Shown here piece by piece: positions 15,226-22,833 of a stretch of DNA of 29,964 nucleotides. Positions within the stretch are counted from its first letter, which is position 1; each line of letters opens with the position of its first letter. A program made the position numbers and the translations under genes. Origin of the DNA: Rhabdothermincola sp036846205. GTDB taxonomy: Bacteria > Actinomycetota > Acidimicrobiia > Acidimicrobiales > Acidimicrobilacustridaceae. The notes below the pieces were generated by a model that was not told the DNA's origin, searched no databases, and was given only the letters and a program-made list of their open reading frames with translations. The stretch lies in NCBI RefSeq assembly GCF_036846205.1, contig NZ_DAIUCK010000032.1, forward strand, positions 1 to 29,964, given 5' to 3'.

Positions 15226-15429
15226 ATGGCCACCATCCGATGGGTACTCGACGAGCTGCGGGCGCACGGTCGCGGCGTCGGCGACCGCGGTGAAGGGGTG
15301 ATCAGTGCGGCGATCGCCGTGCTGATCATGGCCTTTCTCGGCGCGGCGATGTGGATCGGGTTCAACCGGATGTGGAAGGACACCGAGTCCACCACGCAGA
15401 CCAAGGTGCAACAGATCGGCCAGGAGTGA
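15226..15429 (+). CDS. Flp-like minor/major pilin (67 aa)
   Basis: A tiny protein with a polar N-terminus (1-23), one hydrophobic helix (about 25-46, GVISAAIAVLIMAFLGAAMW) and a short polar tail: the size and form of a Flp/Fap pilin precursor. AGGAAAGGA at 15208-15216, 9 nt before ATG 15226, is strong, as expected for an abundant product. A usual type IV prepilin site (Gly then Glu at +5) is not clearly met: the nearest is Gly19 with Glu at +4 (GDRGE). Cleavage therefore needs testing. It is followed by a GTGA overlap with the TadE-like gene. It is the best pilin candidate in this locus. Confidence 0.75.
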   Translation: MATIRWVLDELRAHGRGVGDRGEGVISAAIAVLIMAFLGAAMWIGFNRMWKDTESTTQTKVQQIGQE

Positions 15430-15875
15430 CGCTCGGCAACGGCGGGCGCGCTCGGCCAGCTCGGGGCGACCTGGCTCACGAGACGGGTGCCGGGCTCATC
15501 GGCGCCATGGCCGGGATGACGGTGTTTCTCGCCTTCCTGTTGTTCGCGGTGCAGCTGCTCATGAACCTGCACACCTCCTCGATGGTCACGAGCGCCGCGT
15601 ACGAGGCGGCCCGGGTGGCAGCAGGCGGGTCGAGCTCGGGCCACGACGTGGCATCCGTGGCCGCCGCTCGGCAACGAGGCGAGCAACGAGCCCGCACCCT
15701 GCTGGGCCGCTACGGCGAGCAGGTGCGCTTCGACTGGTCGGCCAGCACCGACGAGGTGGTGGTGCTGCGCGTCCGAGCGTCCTCGCCCAGGTTCACCCTT
15801 CCCGGCCTGCCCGCCCGGTTGGGCTTCGATGACGTCGACCGCACCGTCCGGGTCCGGGTCGAGGACCTGCGGTGA
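15426..15875 (+). CDS. TadE-like pseudopilin
   Basis: 149 residues. A polar N-terminus of about 25 is followed by one membrane span (AMAGMTVFLAFLLFAVQLLM) and a beta-rich exported domain with SSMVTSAAYEAARVAAGG, typical of TadE-like proteins. It likely acts as a minor pilin or periplasm-side assembly factor. GTG 15426 overlaps the pilin stop as GTGA; the frame is open upstream to 15351 but that part overlaps the pilin. The usual Glu in the hydrophobic segment start is absent (ETGAGLIGAMAG). It ends in a GTGA overlap with the next gene. Confidence 0.75.
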   Translation: MTLGNGGRARPARGDLAHETGAGLIGAMAGMTVFLAFLLFAVQLLMNLHTSSMVTSAAYEAARVAAGGSSSGHDVASVAAARQRGEQRARTLLGRYGEQVRFDWSASTDEVVVLRVRASSPRFTLPGLPARLGFDDVDRTVRVRVEDLR

Positions 15876-16345
15876 GCGAGCCCACGCGGCCCCCCGTCGT
15901 GCGGTGCCGGGGCGACGCGGGACTCGGTGGCGTGGAGGTGCTGCCGTTCGGGTTGCTGGTCTTCGTGATCGGCGGCCTGCTGGTGGCCAATGCCTGGGCG
16001 GTGGTCGATGCCAAACTGGCCGTGAGCGCCGCATCCCGGGAGGCCGTCCGGTCCTACGTGGAAGCCCCTGGCCCGGCTGAAGCGGCAGCCGCGGCGGACC
16101 TGGCCGCCCGGGCGATCATCGCCGGGCAGGGGCGCCGACCCGAGCGCCTGGTGCTCTCGATCCGCCACGGCGACGGTGAGCCGTGGCGGCGGTGCGCGCA
16201 GGTGATCGTCACCGCCCGCTACCGGGTGCCGGCGCTGCCGCTTCCGTGGATCGGCGGCTACGGCTCGGGGTTCGAGGTCGCCTCGTCGCACAGCGAGCGC
16301 ATCGACCCGTACCGGTCCGGCCTGCCGGCAGGAGGCCGATGCTGA
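15872..16345 (+). CDS. TadE-like pseudopilin, second copy
   Basis: 157 residues with one span (VEVLPFGLLVFVIGGLLVAN) after a short polar N-terminus, then DAKLAVSAASREAVRSYVEA, which parallels the AAYEAAR region of TadE proteins, and an extracytoplasmic tail ending in Cys. It starts with GTG 15872 in a GTGA overlap with the first TadE-like gene and overlaps the next gene by 7 bp. Sequence similarity to the first TadE-like protein is low, so it is a functional analogue rather than a fresh duplicate. Function inferred from position and form. Confidence 0.72.
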   Translation: MSEPTRPPVVRCRGDAGLGGVEVLPFGLLVFVIGGLLVANAWAVVDAKLAVSAASREAVRSYVEAPGPAEAAAAADLAARAIIAGQGRRPERLVLSIRHGDGEPWRRCAQVIVTARYRVPALPLPWIGGYGSGFEVASSHSERIDPYRSGLPAGGRC

Positions 16346-16788
16346 GCAGCAGGCGCACCACCGGCGGACTCGGCGGCGAGCGCGGGAGCGCGCTCATGCT
16401 GATGCCGGCCGCGGTGCTCATCGTGCTCGTCCTGGCGGCCATCACCGTCGACACCGCGGTCGTGCACCTGGGCCGGCGCGAGCTGGTGCACGCGGCCGAC
16501 GCCGCCGCGAACGACGCGGTCACCTACGGGCTCGACGAAGATCGCTTCCGCCGCGGTGAGGGCTACCTGCTGGACATCGACCGGGCTCGCGCCGCCGTGG
16601 TCAGCTCCCTCGAGGCGCGGGGGCTGCTCCACCGGCTGGCCGAGCCTCCACGGGTGTCCTTCACCGCCACCAACGAGGTGCGGGTCGAGCTGCGCATGCG
16701 GGTCGACTACGTGTTCGCCCGGGCGCTGCCCGGCGCCCGCTCGGCCATGGTCGACGCCCAGGCCACCGCCATCGCCCGACCGCGCTGA
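16339..16788 (+). CDS. TadG/TadE-like pilus-assembly protein (pilus-assembly TadE-family, short)
   Basis: 149 residues. ERGSALMLMPAAVLIVLVLA is the characteristic start of TadE/TadG-like helicase-secretion-neighbourhood proteins: a short polar lead, one span (about 19-38), then a tail with HLGRRELVHAADAAANDAVT, typical of TadG-type N-termini. The long von Willebrand-like tail of full TadG is absent. ATG 16339 has GGAGG 3 nt upstream inside the preceding gene. It is the last gene of the tad locus and converges on the sulfatase. Confidence 0.72.
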   Translation: MLSSRRTTGGLGGERGSALMLMPAAVLIVLVLAAITVDTAVVHLGRRELVHAADAAANDAVTYGLDEDRFRRGEGYLLDIDRARAAVVSSLEARGLLHRLAEPPRVSFTATNEVRVELRMRVDYVFARALPGARSAMVDAQATAIARPR

Positions 16789-16821
16789 CCCTCTCGCTCC
16801 CAACCGGCAGCGGCGACCCGT

Positions 16822-16834
16822 GCCCGAGGCGGGC
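16822..16834. terminator. Short GC hairpin between convergent genes
   Basis: GCCCG-AGG-CGGGC forms a 5-bp stem next to the sulfatase stop, in the 45-bp gap after the tad locus. It is weak and without a T-run. Possible terminator only. Confidence 0.25.
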
Positions 16835-19800
16835 TACTCGCCGTACCAACCCGACACGTCGGCCACGACGTCGACCGAGCCCCGGGCGTTGTAGACGTTC
16901 ACCTTCCGACTCGCACCGATCGCCACCGTGGCCGCGTTCGGGATGGTCCATCCCGGTTGCCAGTTCAGGCTGGACGCAGCCGGACGGGGCTGTCCCGGCC
17001 GCCACAGGGTCAGGAACGACGATCCCGTGGTGCCGGTGGCCGTGACGTTCAACAACACCGCCGCCGCCTCCTTCGGCACCCCTGCGGCGGACACCTCGAC
17101 GTCGCGGGTGACCCCCGCGCCCCACGGTGTCGAGTACGGGCCCACCTGCGAGCCGGGTCGGGAGTCCTGGACCCGCACCGGGTCAACCGGGTGGAACGGG
17201 TGCCCGCCTCCCTGCTCGAAGTAGCCGACGACGTCGACGACCACCTGCGCGGAGCCGGCGCGATTGAACATCCGCACCATGCCACCCGTGCCCACCTTGA
17301 CCGTCATCGAGTTGGCGATCGTCCAACCGGGCTGCCAGTTCAGGCTCGACACGATCGGGCGCGCCTGGCCCTTCGGCCACACCGACAGGTACGAGGAGCC
17401 CGTGGTGCCGGTCACCGTCACGTTCAACACCACCGCACGCGCCCCCGCCGGCACCCCTCCGATGCCCGCCACGAGCACGTCACGGGTGGTGCCGGCCGCC
17501 CACGGTGTGGCGTAGGGGCCCACCTGGGAGCCGGCACGGGAGTCGAGGATGCGGGCCGGGCTCACCGGCACCAGACCCGCGTAGGGCCCGAGCGCGTAGT
17601 AGCCGACCACGTCGATGACGACATGGACCGACCCGGCATGATTGAACACATCGATCTGGCCGTCGACGCCGAGCTTGACGGTCACCGAGTTGGCAACCGT
17701 CCAACCGGGCTGCCAGTTCACACTCGACACCGTGGGGCGATCCTGACCGCTCGGCCAGATCGACAGGAAGGACGAGCTGGTGGTCGCGGTCACGGTCACG
17801 TTGAGGGTGACGGCCTGGGCGTCGGCCGGCACGCCTCCCGTCCCCGCCACCCTCACCCGCCGGGTGGTCCCCGCCGACCAGGGAGTCGTGTAGGGACCGA
17901 CGTTCGACGTCGGGCGTGAATCGAGGATCCGGGTGGGGTCCACCGGCACGAACCGCGATGCGGGGGCACGGGGCACGACCGGTGCCGAGGGTGCCGACGG
18001 GAGGCCGGGGCCGACCACGTTGGAGGCCTGCACCGTGAACGTGTAGGGGGTGCCGTTCGACAGGCCCGTCACCGTGCACGACAGGGGGCCCTCGCTCCAT
18101 GAGCAGCTCCGACCCCCCGGCGAGGCCGTCACCCGGTACCCGGTGATCGGGCGCCCGCCGTCCTGGGCCGGCGCAGCCCACGAGACGGTCACGCTGCCGT
18201 CGCCGGCGGTGCCGACCACGTTGGTCGGGGCCCGTGGAGCAGTCGCACACAGCGCACCCGTCTCGACCAGGCAGTGGAACGGGATGCTCTGCGCGACGTC
18301 GGGGTCGTCGTCGATCAGGACGCCCCCGCCGGCGCCGAGTTCGAAGGTCGGCAGACCCGGACCGGCGACCGAGACCAGTCGGACACCGAACGTCTCGGTG
18401 GGCTCCGGCCATTGATCACCCCTCGTCGGCACCGCGATGACCGCGCTCGACTCGCCAGGCGGGATCACCACCGTGCCCCCGGCCGCCGGCACGTCTCCCG
18501 GGCTGGTGGTTTCGCGGATCACCTGGTAGCTCACCGTCGCCGGGGCGCTCAGCACCTGACTGGCGGTGATCGGGATGCGGGCGTCATGCGCGGTGATGTG
18601 CCCCTCGACCATCCGGACCTCACCCACGTCGATCCTCGGCCCGCAGCAGGGCGCCTCGAGGATCGTGACCTGCCCGACCGCCCGGGTCACGGTCACCTTC
18701 GTCGAGCCGGAAGCGACCCCGGTCACGACCACCTCGAAGGTCTCCCCGGCTTCTCCGGTGATCGCGTCGGAGAGGATCGGTACGTTCACCGAGGCGCTGG
18801 TCCCGTTCCTGGGGATCTTCACCGTGCCGGTCAGCGGTCCCGTGAAATCGAGGCCCGGCGTCGCCTCCGGAGGACTGCCGCCGCGGATCTCGTAGGACAC
18901 CGTGACATCGACCGAGAGGGGGGTCGAGAGGACGATCGGGACCTCGGCCGTTCGTGAACCGGCCGGGGGTTCGTGGACGACGAGGTCGCCGACGCTCAGC
19001 TCGGCCGCCGGCAGGCACGGCTTGCCGTGCCAGCGCATGACGTCGAGCTGGTCCCGCAGCGCCGTCAGGGTCGCCGCGTAAGCGGGATCGTTCACCACGC
19101 TGGCGAGCTCGTAGGGGTCGGCCTGCAGGTCGTAGAGCTCCTCGCTGCCGTCGGCGAAGCGGATGTACTTGCGGGTGGCGGTCCGGATGGCGTCGAAGCA
19201 CCCCGCGGTCCCGCTCGTCGCCCCCTCGATCAGCAGTGCCCGGTCACCCTGACCGCCGCTGAGCGTCGTACGCAGGTCGATGCCCTCGGCGGGCAGCCCC
19301 GCGATTGCTCCCGTGAGCGCCACGATGGTCGGTGCCAGATCGATGTTGGCGACCGGGGTGTCCACCACCGCACCCGCGGGGAAACCCGGCCCACGCACCA
19401 CCAACGGGACCCGGATCGCCGGCTCGTAGGGGACGTTCTTTCCCCGCAGCCGATGCTGGCCGTGGAGGAGACCGTTGTCCGAGGTGAACACGATCACCGT
19501 GTGGTCCAACTCGCCCGTCGCGTCCAGCGCCGACACCACCCGCTCGACCAGGTCGTCGACCGCCAGCAGCGACTCGAGCTGGGACTGGTAGCCGGCCCGG
19601 GTGGTCTCGAGAGCCGTGGCGGAGAGCTTGGGGGTCGCGGCCACCTGCGGGGACTTGTCCGACACGTCCGCTTCGTTGATGGCGGGGTCGGCGGGGAGCC
19701 GCACGCCGGCGAAGGCTCCGACGTGCCTCGGGGCGGGGGTGGCGGTCGGAGCCCCGGTCGTGTAGTGAGGAGCGAAGGGGTTGATCATCACGAAGAACGG

Positions 19801-20430
19801 TCGCGGCTCGCCGGCGAAACGTCTGATCGTGTTCTCCGACCGGACGGCCAGCACGTCGGTGGAATAGTCCTCGGGGGCGGAGCCATAGCTGACGAGCTGC
19901 CTCCCGTCGATCAGGGTGTAGTCGTAGTACCCGCCGCCGTTCGCTTCCCAGCTGTCCCACCCTGGTGGTGTCCCCATCGCCGGCGCGTACCCCAGCATGG
20001 CTTTGCCGATCTTGGCCGTGGCGTAGCCCGCGGCCTGGAGCCACACCGGCAGGGTGTTGCCCTGGTCGAGGGCGAACATGCCACCGAGCGGTGGCGTGTT
20101 GTTGTAGACGTGGGTGGACCGTGAGGAGCGGCCGGTCAGGAACGCGGCGTGGGAGGGACAGCACAGCGGGTTGACCACGACCGAGTCCCGGAACGTCGTG
20201 CCCCGATTGACGAGCAGCTCCTTGGTCTTCGGCATGGCGTCGAGCATCTCGGGGGTCTGGTCGTCGGTCATGATGACCACGACGTTGGGCCGCTCGGGTG
20301 GGGGCTGCACCCCGAGGCTCGCACCCCGCGCGACGCCGACCCCCACCGGCAAGCCGCTGAGCGCGAGCATGGCGACCACCAGCCACCACACCACCCCGCG
20401 GGCCGCCGCCTCCCGTTTCCCGCCGTGCAC
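16834..20430 (-). CDS. Secreted multidomain sulfatase (sulfatase + 2 Calx-beta-like + FN3 + three surface repeats)
   Basis: A 1198-residue exported sulfatase. From GTG 20430: signal peptide about 1-37; alkaline-phosphatase-like sulfatase domain about 48-468 with metal site TDDQ (56-57), formylglycine region LCCPSHAAFLTGR (C90, H94), TSDNG (318-319) and HGQHRLRGKNVPYE; two Calx-beta-like domains about 478-593 and 595-708; FN3 about 731-818; and three repeats of about 120 residues (826-945, 951-1071, 1078-1196), each with R-x-D-SR, NVT and LNWQPGW-type motifs. The CCPS motif and HVYNN resemble N-acetylglucosamine-6-sulfatase/Sulf enzymes, so a glycan substrate is likely, but His replaces the usual Arg of CxPSR. 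The longer start at 20541 is rejected: it would cover the MFS start, while GTG 20430 follows a TAGCAT box by 7 nt. Confidence 0.88.
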   Translation of the reverse strand: MHGGKREAAARGVVWWLVVAMLALSGLPVGVGVARGASLGVQPPPERPNVVVIMTDDQTPEMLDAMPKTKELLVNRGTTFRDSVVVNPLCCPSHAAFLTGRSSRSTHVYNNTPPLGGMFALDQGNTLPVWLQAAGYATAKIGKAMLGYAPAMGTPPGWDSWEANGGGYYDYTLIDGRQLVSYGSAPEDYSTDVLAVRSENTIRRFAGEPRPFFVMINPFAPHYTTGAPTATPAPRHVGAFAGVRLPADPAINEADVSDKSPQVAATPKLSATALETTRAGYQSQLESLLAVDDLVERVVSALDATGELDHTVIVFTSDNGLLHGQHRLRGKNVPYEPAIRVPLVVRGPGFPAGAVVDTPVANIDLAPTIVALTGAIAGLPAEGIDLRTTLSGGQGDRALLIEGATSGTAGCFDAIRTATRKYIRFADGSEELYDLQADPYELASVVNDPAYAATLTALRDQLDVMRWHGKPCLPAAELSVGDLVVHEPPAGSRTAEVPIVLSTPLSVDVTVSYEIRGGSPPEATPGLDFTGPLTGTVKIPRNGTSASVNVPILSDAITGEAGETFEVVVTGVASGSTKVTVTRAVGQVTILEAPCCGPRIDVGEVRMVEGHITAHDARIPITASQVLSAPATVSYQVIRETTSPGDVPAAGGTVVIPPGESSAVIAVPTRGDQWPEPTETFGVRLVSVAGPGLPTFELGAGGGVLIDDDPDVAQSIPFHCLVETGALCATAPRAPTNVVGTAGDGSVTVSWAAPAQDGGRPITGYRVTASPGGRSCSWSEGPLSCTVTGLSNGTPYTFTVQASNVVGPGLPSAPSAPVVPRAPASRFVPVDPTRILDSRPTSNVGPYTTPWSAGTTRRVRVAGTGGVPADAQAVTLNVTVTATTSSSFLSIWPSGQDRPTVSSVNWQPGWTVANSVTVKLGVDGQIDVFNHAGSVHVVIDVVGYYALGPYAGLVPVSPARILDSRAGSQVGPYATPWAAGTTRDVLVAGIGGVPAGARAVVLNVTVTGTTGSSYLSVWPKGQARPIVSSLNWQPGWTIANSMTVKVGTGGMVRMFNRAGSAQVVVDVVGYFEQGGGHPFHPVDPVRVQDSRPGSQVGPYSTPWGAGVTRDVEVSAAGVPKEAAAVLLNVTATGTTGSSFLTLWRPGQPRPAASSLNWQPGWTIPNAATVAIGASRKVNVYNARGSVDVVADVSGWYGE

Positions 20431-20437
20431 CCGCGGG

Positions 20438-20443
20438 ATGCTA
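20438..20443 (-). promoter_or_regulatory. Candidate -10 box of a leaderless sulfatase promoter
   Basis: TAGCAT on the minus strand, 7 nt before GTG 20430, no Shine-Dalgarno. It fixes the shorter start and mirrors the MFS promoter on the other strand. Confidence 0.5.
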
Positions 20444-20500
20444 GGCGCCGCGAGGTTGGCGCGACACGCAACCAGTTCGTCCCCAGCATGGCGCCCGCCG

Positions 20501-20506
20501 TAGCCT
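20501..20506 (+). promoter_or_regulatory. Candidate -10 box of a leaderless MFS promoter
   Basis: TAGCCT followed by 7 nt and GTG 20514, no Shine-Dalgarno. Together with the box at 20443-20438 it gives two divergent promoters within about 70 bp. Confidence 0.5.
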
Positions 20507-20513
20507 CCCCCTG

Positions 20514-21854
20514 GTGACCGAGCGCGCTGCACCCCGCCCACCGCGCCCCGAGGAGCCCGCCGAGCTGAGCGTCGAGGATGCCGAAGACGCGCTCCTCGAA
20601 GGCGACCGCACCTTCGCCCCCGGCACCGCCCGCGCCGCGCTCGCCTATCCCACCTTCCGCACCGTCTACATCGGCTCGCTGCTGTCGAACATCGGCTCGT
20701 GGATGCAGAACGTGGTGCTCGGCGCCTTCGCGCTCGACCTCACCGGTTCGTCCACCTACGTGAGCTGGATCGCGTTCGCGCAGCTGGGACCGCTGCTGCT
20801 GTTCTCCCTCGCCGGCGGGGCCTTGGCCGACATCATCGACCGCAAACGGCTGCTCGTGATGGTCTCCTGGCAGCAACTGCTCTTCTCGCTCGTGCTCGCC
20901 TGGCTCGCCCGGGGCAGCGACCCCTCGCTGAGCGGGCTGGTGCTGGTGACCTTCGTGATCGGGGTCGGCCAGGCGGTCTACGCGCCCACCTACTCGGCGC
21001 TGCTGCCGTTGCTGGTGCGCCGGCAAGACCTCCCCGGTGCGGTCTCGCTCAACTCCGCCAGCATGAACCTGTCGCGGGTGGTGGGGCCGGCGATCGGGGC
21101 CCTCGTGTACGCCCGGGTCGGCGCCTCGTGGGTGTTCGTCGGCAACGCCGTCACCTATCTGTTCATCATCGGTGCCCTGCAACTGGTCAGGCTGCCACCG
21201 GCCACCCCTCGGGCAGCCGGTGAGCCCACCGGCCTGCGACGGATCGGTGAAGGGATCCAGGTGGCCCGCCGGGACCGGGTGGTGGGGCGCTGCCTCGCCA
21301 CCATGGCCCTGTTCTCGTTCTTCTGCCTGCCGTTCGTGGTGCACATCCAACGGTTGGCAGCCGACAGCTTCGGCATCGCCCCCCGCAGCGGAGCGTTCGG
21401 GGTGCTCTATGCCTGCTTCGGGCTCGGAGCGGTGATCGGCGCGCTGTCCATCGGCACCTTCCTCGCCGGCCGGTCGCTGGAGGTCATCGTGCGCATCGGG
21501 CTCGGCGGATTCGCGGTCTCGCTATGCGCGTTCGGGCTGCTGCGCGACCCCGCCCCCGCGTACCCGGTCGCGCTCATCGTGGGCTTCTGCTACTTCGCCA
21601 CCGTGACGTCGCTGTCGACCGTCCTCCAGAACCGCCTCGACGACCGGGTCCGGGGCCGGGTGATGGCGCTGTGGATCATGGCCTTCGGTGGGACGGTGCC
21701 CATCGGAGGGCTGATCGCGGGCCCGATCATCGACACCACCTCGGTCACGGTGGTGGTGCTGGTGGGCGCGGCGACGGCCGCGTTGCTCGTGCCCTTCGCC
21801 GATCTGCGTGACCCCCCCGGACACACCCCCACCCTCGCAGACCAACAAGGCTGA
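20514..21854 (+). CDS. MFS transporter, EntS/MFS_3-like exporter
   Basis: 446 residues with about 12 membrane spans. An acidic, Pro-rich N-terminus of about 40 residues precedes FRTVYIGSLLSNIGSWMQNV, the first-span signature of MFS_3/EntS-like exporters. The loop 2-3 motif reads GGALADIIDRKRLL, and SLNSASMNLSRVVGPAIGAL and NRLDDRVRGRVMALW are also typical of the group. Such proteins export small molecules by proton antiport; the substrate cannot be inferred. It is divergent from the sulfatase and upstream of the glycan operon, from which it is separated by a terminator. Confidence 0.87.
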   Translation: MTERAAPRPPRPEEPAELSVEDAEDALLEGDRTFAPGTARAALAYPTFRTVYIGSLLSNIGSWMQNVVLGAFALDLTGSSTYVSWIAFAQLGPLLLFSLAGGALADIIDRKRLLVMVSWQQLLFSLVLAWLARGSDPSLSGLVLVTFVIGVGQAVYAPTYSALLPLLVRRQDLPGAVSLNSASMNLSRVVGPAIGALVYARVGASWVFVGNAVTYLFIIGALQLVRLPPATPRAAGEPTGLRRIGEGIQVARRDRVVGRCLATMALFSFFCLPFVVHIQRLAADSFGIAPRSGAFGVLYACFGLGAVIGALSIGTFLAGRSLEVIVRIGLGGFAVSLCAFGLLRDPAPAYPVALIVGFCYFATVTSLSTVLQNRLDDRVRGRVMALWIMAFGGTVPIGGLIAGPIIDTTSVTVVVLVGAATAALLVPFADLRDPPGHTPTLADQQG

Positions 21855-21865
21855 GACGACCGACC

Positions 21866-21886
21866 TGAGCCGTGCGGCTCATTTTC
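21866..21886 (+). terminator. Rho-independent terminator after the MFS gene
   Basis: TGAGCC (21866-21871), loop GTGC, GGCTCA (21876-21881), then TTTT, starting 12 nt after the MFS stop. It is the only classical stem plus T-run that I find in the window. Confidence 0.7.
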
Positions 21887-22008
21887 CGCTGCCTGCTCGC
21901 GCCTGCCTCAACGGCGGACCTGGGCCGCCGATGGAGGAAGCGGCTGGTGCTGCGGCGGTGGATCCGGACCTGGACACCACGGTCCGCGAGGAAGCGGCCA
22001 CGGTTCGC

Positions 22009-22057
22009 TAGCGTGCCGGATCCAGGGAAACGGGCGGACGCGTCGCTGGAGGGAGGG
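22009..22057 (+). promoter_or_regulatory. Candidate promoter and leader of the glycan operon
   Basis: A TAGCGT box at 22009-22014 lies about 55 nt before the ATG at 22069. The leader carries GGAGGGAGGG at 22048-22057, 11 nt from the start. Most of the rest of the 214-bp gap (21855-22068) shows no other feature beyond the terminator. Confidence 0.4.
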
Positions 22058-22068
22058 TTACGCGCGAG

Positions 22069-22818
22069 ATGACGACCGCTGAGGCCACTGCAGCGGTGCA
22101 CGGCGGACCGGCTCCGGACCCTGCCCGCCGGTCGGGCACCTCGCTCCCGGCAGGTCCGACCCCAGCCCTCGAGCGCGCCACCACCCCACTCCGGATCGAG
22201 TCCCGTGGCAGCCGAGCGGCCAAGCGGTGCTTCGACCTGCTCATCGGCATCCCGCTGCTCATGCTCTCGCTGCCCCTGCTCGCCGTGCTCGTCGTGGCGG
22301 TGCGGCTGAGCACACCGGGGCCGGCGCTGTTTCGCCAGCGACGCCCCGGACGAGGCGGTGAGACCTTCACGATCTACAAGCTCCGCACCATGCGGGTCGA
22401 CGCGGAAGACGTCCTGTTCGCCGATCCGGCCCTCTACGAGGAGTTCGTGGCCAGCGGCTACAAGCTGCCACTCGACCGAGACCCCCGGGTCACGCCCGTC
22501 GGTCGGTTCCTGCGCCGCACCAGCCTCGACGAGCTGCCACAGCTCATCAACGTCGTGCTCGGGACCATGAGCCTGGTGGGGCCACGCCCGGTTCTGCTCG
22601 ATCAGGCCGAAGCCCTCTACGGCGACGACATCGAGCTGTACTTCGCGGTCAAGCCGGGCATGACCGGCCTGTGGCAGGTGAGCGGACGCAGCTCGCTCAC
22701 CCACGAGGAGCGCGCGGAGCTCGACCGGCAGTATGTACGCTGCTGGACGCCCGCGCTCGACGTGGTGCTGCTGGCCCGTACGGTGCCAGCGGTGCTCGCT
22801 GCTCGCGGCGCCTACTGA
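22069..22818 (+). CDS. Bacterial sugar transferase (phosphoglycosyl transferase, initiates glycan)
   Basis: 249 residues, a monotopic phosphoglycosyl transferase that moves a sugar-1-phosphate onto undecaprenyl phosphate to begin a surface-glycan repeat. After a disordered lead (about 1-45) comes KRCFDLLIGIPLLMLSLPLL with one reentrant/membrane helix, then FTIYKLRTM, TSLDELPQLINVVLGTMSLV with the catalytic Asp-Glu, GPRPV, and KPGMTGLWQVSGRSSLTHEE. It is the short (catalytic-domain-only) form, lacking the extra N-terminal membrane domain of WbaP/WcaJ. It heads a compact plus-strand operon; the next gene starts 15 bp after its stop. Confidence 0.93.
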   Translation: MTTAEATAAVHGGPAPDPARRSGTSLPAGPTPALERATTPLRIESRGSRAAKRCFDLLIGIPLLMLSLPLLAVLVVAVRLSTPGPALFRQRRPGRGGETFTIYKLRTMRVDAEDVLFADPALYEEFVASGYKLPLDRDPRVTPVGRFLRRTSLDELPQLINVVLGTMSLVGPRPVLLDQAEALYGDDIELYFAVKPGMTGLWQVSGRSSLTHEERAELDRQYVRCWTPALDVVLLARTVPAVLAARGAY

Positions 22819-22833
22819 GCACACCGCTCCCGC

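Noticed and set aside
15351..15425. Longer N-terminus for the first TadE-like gene
   Set aside because: It would lie entirely inside the pilin gene; GTG 15426 overlaps the pilin stop in the usual way.
20431..20541. Longer sulfatase N-terminus from 20541
   Set aside because: It would run across the divergent MFS start and promoter. GTG 20430 gives a good signal peptide directly after a TAGCAT box.
21808..22011. Small open frame overlapping the MFS end and intergenic region
   Set aside because: It covers the terminator hairpin, has no ribosome-binding site and shows no recognisable features.
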